Source of the DNA: Acephala macrosclerotiorum
Taxonomy: Eukaryota; Ascomycota; Leotiomycetes; Helotiales; Mollisiaceae
Assembly (NCBI GenBank): GCA_014904845.1
Contig: MU119233.1
Location: forward strand, 1 to 64,000
Length of the DNA stretch: 64,000 nt
Direction: 5' to 3'
The notes below the pieces were generated by a model. That model was not told the DNA's origin. It saw only the letters and a list, made by a program, of their open reading frames with translations, and searched no databases. A program made the translations under genes and the position numbers. This document shows, in pieces, positions 60,840 through 64,000 of the stretch (the first letter of the stretch is position 1; each line of letters opens with the position of its first letter).

Positions 60840-61326
60840 ACGGCTTTTGGTGTGGCTTAAAGGGCAAATGTGAGGCTGACACTTGTGGTTGAAATATGCG
60901 ACGTTGGTTCGAAGTACATCGGGGCGGCTGGAGTACATCGTGCTCTACAATTATTAGTTGACGGGTCGTTGAGTGAAGCGTGCGGTGCATCAAGACATCC
61001 GAGTTCACAATGGGCCGTTGTAACTTACGCTTTCCATAAGCATGATACCCTTAATACAAAACAATTTCTCGATTTGATGCCCTTGCGTTAATGAACTTAA
61101 GCGTAAACTCTATGATGCCAAAGCCGACACTACTACTATATTTTGGGTGAAGCAATGATCAATAATTAATAGCTCATATGCGATAACATTCCACTAAACT
61201 GCGCAGCACGCTCCATCACGACCGAGATTTCAAATCCCTGATGTCTAGTGTACACAAATGCAAGCAATGAAAAAACTCCAAGACCAATCCTCCACGACTA
61301 AACAGGGTACTCGTGATTTGTCTTTG
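60840..61326. other. Intergenic, 3' flank of the exchanger gene
   Basis: No gene recognised. Confidence 0.4.
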
Positions 61327-62812
61327 CTATGATGCTAGGGTATCAACAACGTCTGGATGAACGTAGAATGCTATAGCAATGATGAGGTACCTAAATCACA
61401 GTCTTCGTTAAATATGCATTATAGCGGGAAGAGAGTTACTTACGTGCCGAGCAACAGAAAACCCTCAAAGTAGTTGGTCCGTCCGTCTCGAACCAGACAG
61501 TTCACCACTATAACCGACATAGAAAGTACCGTCGTCTGGAACGTATCGAATCGTAACGACATTGGCTTTCCAATGATCCAGCCTAAGATGACCAAAAATG
61601 GAGTAACGAACAGGGCAATTTGTAAAGTGCTCCCTACAATTAACCCTAGCGCGAAATCGATATTATTCTTCCTCGCCTGGTTGACTGCTGCGACGAACTC
61701 GCCCGCATTGCCTACAATTGGAACGAGAATAAGGCCGATGAATGCCCTGCTCACGCCCAGTTCCTCAACGGATCCATCGACACTGTCTATAAGATAATCT
61801 GAGCAGACTGAAACACCGATAGTAGAAAGGACAAGAACAAAGCCAGCAGCCCAAGGATCAAGCTCGGGGCTCCCTTCCGGTTCTGCCTGGTTGGACTCGG
61901 CAAAAATATCAGCGTGGGTTTTGAGTTGAAAAAAAAGGTATAAGCAGTAGAAGACGAGGAGGATGATAGCGGCTATGTGGGACAAGGTTAAGATGTACGA
62001 GCTCTGTGTGCCCGGTTTCAAGTTGGATTCCAAGTTGTTGGACCGCAAGTCGGCAAAGTAGCTGGCTGACGGAATGACAAGAGATGCTGATGCAACGATC
62101 ATCAATGAAGACATGATGGAGGTCAAGTCCACGTTGAATTTCACTTCTTTCTCCTTATAGCCGGCAACGAAAAGGCAGCTACCTAAGATCTAGATGACTG
62201 TTAAAGATGAGCTGGACAAGTCAGACGACGAAGATCTTACCAGCAAAGTTCCTGACAGGATACTGCCCACCATGCTTGACTGGACAATTCGGAATTCTCC
62301 TTGGCTCAAGGCAGTGATGCCGACCTGGACAAACCCATAGGTCAGCACATAAGGCTCAGTAGCGTGGTACAAGCACAACTTACAATCATTTCTACGGCGT
62401 TACCAAAGGCCGCCATGAGCAATCCTCCAATCACTTGTCCTGTACTTGCCGACAGCTGCTCCGTTGACCAGGACAGTAGCTCGGCGAGCGGGAACATGGC
62501 AAAAAAGCTGAGGGTAAAAATAGCCACGGGATTCCAATCTCGGGCTGCAGCGATGATGGAGAGGGGAATGAAAACCAGGAGAAAATTTGCATTGGAGCAA
62601 TAAAGCGTCGCCTTTATGGTATGGTAAATATAGCGTGGGACTATGAACCAGGCTCGAGGGTAGGCTGGGTAGCTGGCCGCTCCTCTAGTCAACGCAGTAC
62701 TTTCGTTCACTGGCTGTGCGGGGGACCTGTCAGGAGACACGTCCCGGCCTTGTGATGCCATAGTGCTTGGAGTGTGTTCACGGGATCGAAAACGAGGTAA
62801 AATCGATGACAT
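61327..62812 (-). CDS. Vacuolar-type Ca2+/H+ exchanger, VCX1/CAX-like, copy A (440 aa, 4 exons)
   Basis: Exports cytosolic Ca2+ into an acidic compartment in exchange for H+. Exons 62812-62384, 62324-62241, 62189-61444, 61390-61327, all with GT-AG introns in frame. The c-1 repeat signature GNAVEMI closes exon 1 (about residues 137-143); the c-2 signature reads GNAGEFVAAV in exon 3 (usual form GNAAEHVTAV), with both acidic residues kept. The two halves are separated by a hydrophilic loop with AESNQAEPEGSPELDP, equivalent to the acidic loop of CAX proteins. About eleven helices are visible. A later start at 62761 (MASQGRDVSPDRS) would give 423 aa, close to the yeast protein length. Head to head with copy B; 302 bp separate the two starts. 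Confidence 0.93.
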
Positions 62813-63114
62813 TGAAGCGTTGTAGGTCAACAATTGACAGGTATCGCATGTTCGATTCAAGATGTTGGCACGGTGCAGCATGTGGAAATGTGTACGCAGA
62901 GGCTGCCTTCGGATAAATACTATTTCCGAATTCCCATGCCGACAACACCAGAAAACCTCGCAACGTCCCAGACCTATACAATCCCCAGATCCGCCATCCC
63001 CGTGCCAAGTCAACTGTTCGCCAAGAGTCTAGCTCGCCGATCGACGAATCTTCTTCTCACGGTCTCCTTTGTATGTCTCTGCAACGATCGTCGCGAGGCT
63101 AAACAGCAACTCCA
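62813..63114. promoter_or_regulatory. 302-bp bidirectional promoter of the exchanger pair, with Crz1-like cores
   Basis: This short gap must serve both exchanger genes. GAGGCTG lies at 62899-62905 and GAGGCT at 63095-63100, both on the plus strand. GAGGCTG is the core of the yeast calcineurin-dependent response element. No clear TATA box was seen on either side. Confidence 0.45.
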
Positions 63115-64000
63115 ATGTCGGATCCACTAGCTGATGAAAACATCGACATGCCTCTGCACGAAGGAGGACGACCAGCGGAACCCTTCTGCTGGCATTCTCC
63201 CCGCGCAATCAGGAGAACGGTTTTCAGCGGCGGGTACACGAATGTGCTCTTGGTCTTCGTGCCAATTGGCATAGCTGCTGGGACTTTCGGCTGGCCTGCG
63301 AAAGCAATCTTCGTTCTCAATTTTTTGGCCATAATTCCACTGGCTCCCTTAATAACGTTTTCGATCGATGAACTATCGCCAAGTGTAGGGCACGCATTTG
63401 GAGAACTCATGAAGCCAACTTCAGGCAATGCGATTGAGATGATCGTAAGATACCTCTATCCAAATGCCGTGGTTTGATTTTCCTTTTTCTGACAAGCTTG
63501 CTTTCTCGAAGGTTGGCATTATTGCTGTGTTCCGCGGACAACCTCTGGTTGCTCGGTCGAGTTTGCTAGGGAGCATTCTAGCTTACGCTCTTCTGGTAAG
63601 ACTCCCTCGCTCCACTTCTACTTATCTTTCTAACTGGGATTCCTAGGTTCTGGGCTGTAGCTTTTTCATAGCCGGTTACGACAAAAAGAAGCTCACATTC
63701 GACAAAACTATAACGAATACCCTGTCATCTTTGATGATTGCTGTATCTTTCTCTCTGATTGTTCCAACAATCATGTCTGTTACCTCCGATGGTCCCGAAT
63801 CCCAGATCGATAACGACACTCGAATCCTCTCTCATGCCATCTCTATCACGCTGCTCGTCATCTTCGTTATATACCTCAATTTTCGAGCATGGTTCCTGGA
63901 CCAAAACCCTCAAAACGACGACGATTCCACACACGAAAACCACCAAAGCGTTCTTAGAGCGGATTCGACATTTACCCTTGGCCTCTATGCTACCAGCTGT
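63115..64000 (+). CDS. Ca2+/H+ exchanger, VCX1/CAX-like, copy B (partial at window end)
   Basis: Exons 63115-63444, 63512-63595 and 63647 onward, running off the window. The second exon is 84 nt as in copy A, and both introns interrupt the same codons, so the pair arose by duplication. The c-1 signature is SGNAIEMI, with TSGNA in place of the AFGNA of copy A. The N-terminus is shorter and more acidic (MSDPLADENIDMPLHEGG) than that of copy A. The frame stays open to 64000 in the acidic-loop region (DDDSTHENHQ), so the second half, including the c-2 repeat, lies outside. Confidence 0.9.

Noticed and set aside
1..64000. CRISPR array, operons, ribosome binding sites or phage genes
   Set aside because: The sequence is eukaryotic (introns, RIP, fungal families); no direct-repeat/spacer array or prokaryotic gene layout is present.

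Overview
The window looks like a contig from a filamentous ascomycete (Pezizomycotina). Supporting signs are many 45-75 nt GT-AG introns with CTAAC/CTGAC-like branch sites, fungal-type gene families, and a split between normal-composition gene islands and extremely AT-rich blocks with the C-to-T signature of repeat-induced point mutation (RIP). A leotiomycete is possible, but that is only an impression. Exon structures were built by hand from splice signals and reading frame.

Layout. 1-9900 is a gene-free, roughly 90 percent AT block. 9900-12900 is a border zone with one small gene, one frameshifted gene relic and a short hAT-like non-autonomous element. 13200-27900 is a gene island: a secreted multicopper oxidase (minus), a 1272-residue coiled-coil protein (plus), a LaeA/UMTA-like methyltransferase (plus) tail-to-tail with a broken second methyltransferase (minus), and a 1022-residue protein with an N-terminal domain like those of fungal STAND/NLR proteins (minus). 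28196-30447 is a RIP-degraded pogo-type transposon with recognisable transposase and ends. 33121-34729 is a fungal multi-pass membrane protein. 36448-38652 is a second RIP-degraded TA-flanked element, and 39373-39991 is an internally deleted Tc1/mariner copy.

The most striking part is a calcium-transport neighbourhood. Two P-type IIB (PMC1-like) Ca2+-ATPases lie head to head (40484-44024 minus, 45149-49191 plus), and two Ca2+/H+ exchangers (VCX1/CAX) lie head to head (61327-62812 minus, 63115 to the window end plus). Each divergent promoter carries a GAGGCTG core like that bound by the calcineurin-dependent factor Crz1. Between the pairs sit an AAAP-family amino-acid transporter with a perfect AP-1/Gcn4-type palindrome upstream, small uncharacterised genes, a barely decayed Tc1 transposase copy and a Tad-like LINE relic.

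So two ion-transport systems that would deplete cytosolic Ca2+ (high-affinity ATPases and high-capacity exchangers) are each duplicated and share a possible common regulator. The transposons show very different degrees of RIP damage, which implies insertions of different ages or uneven RIP.
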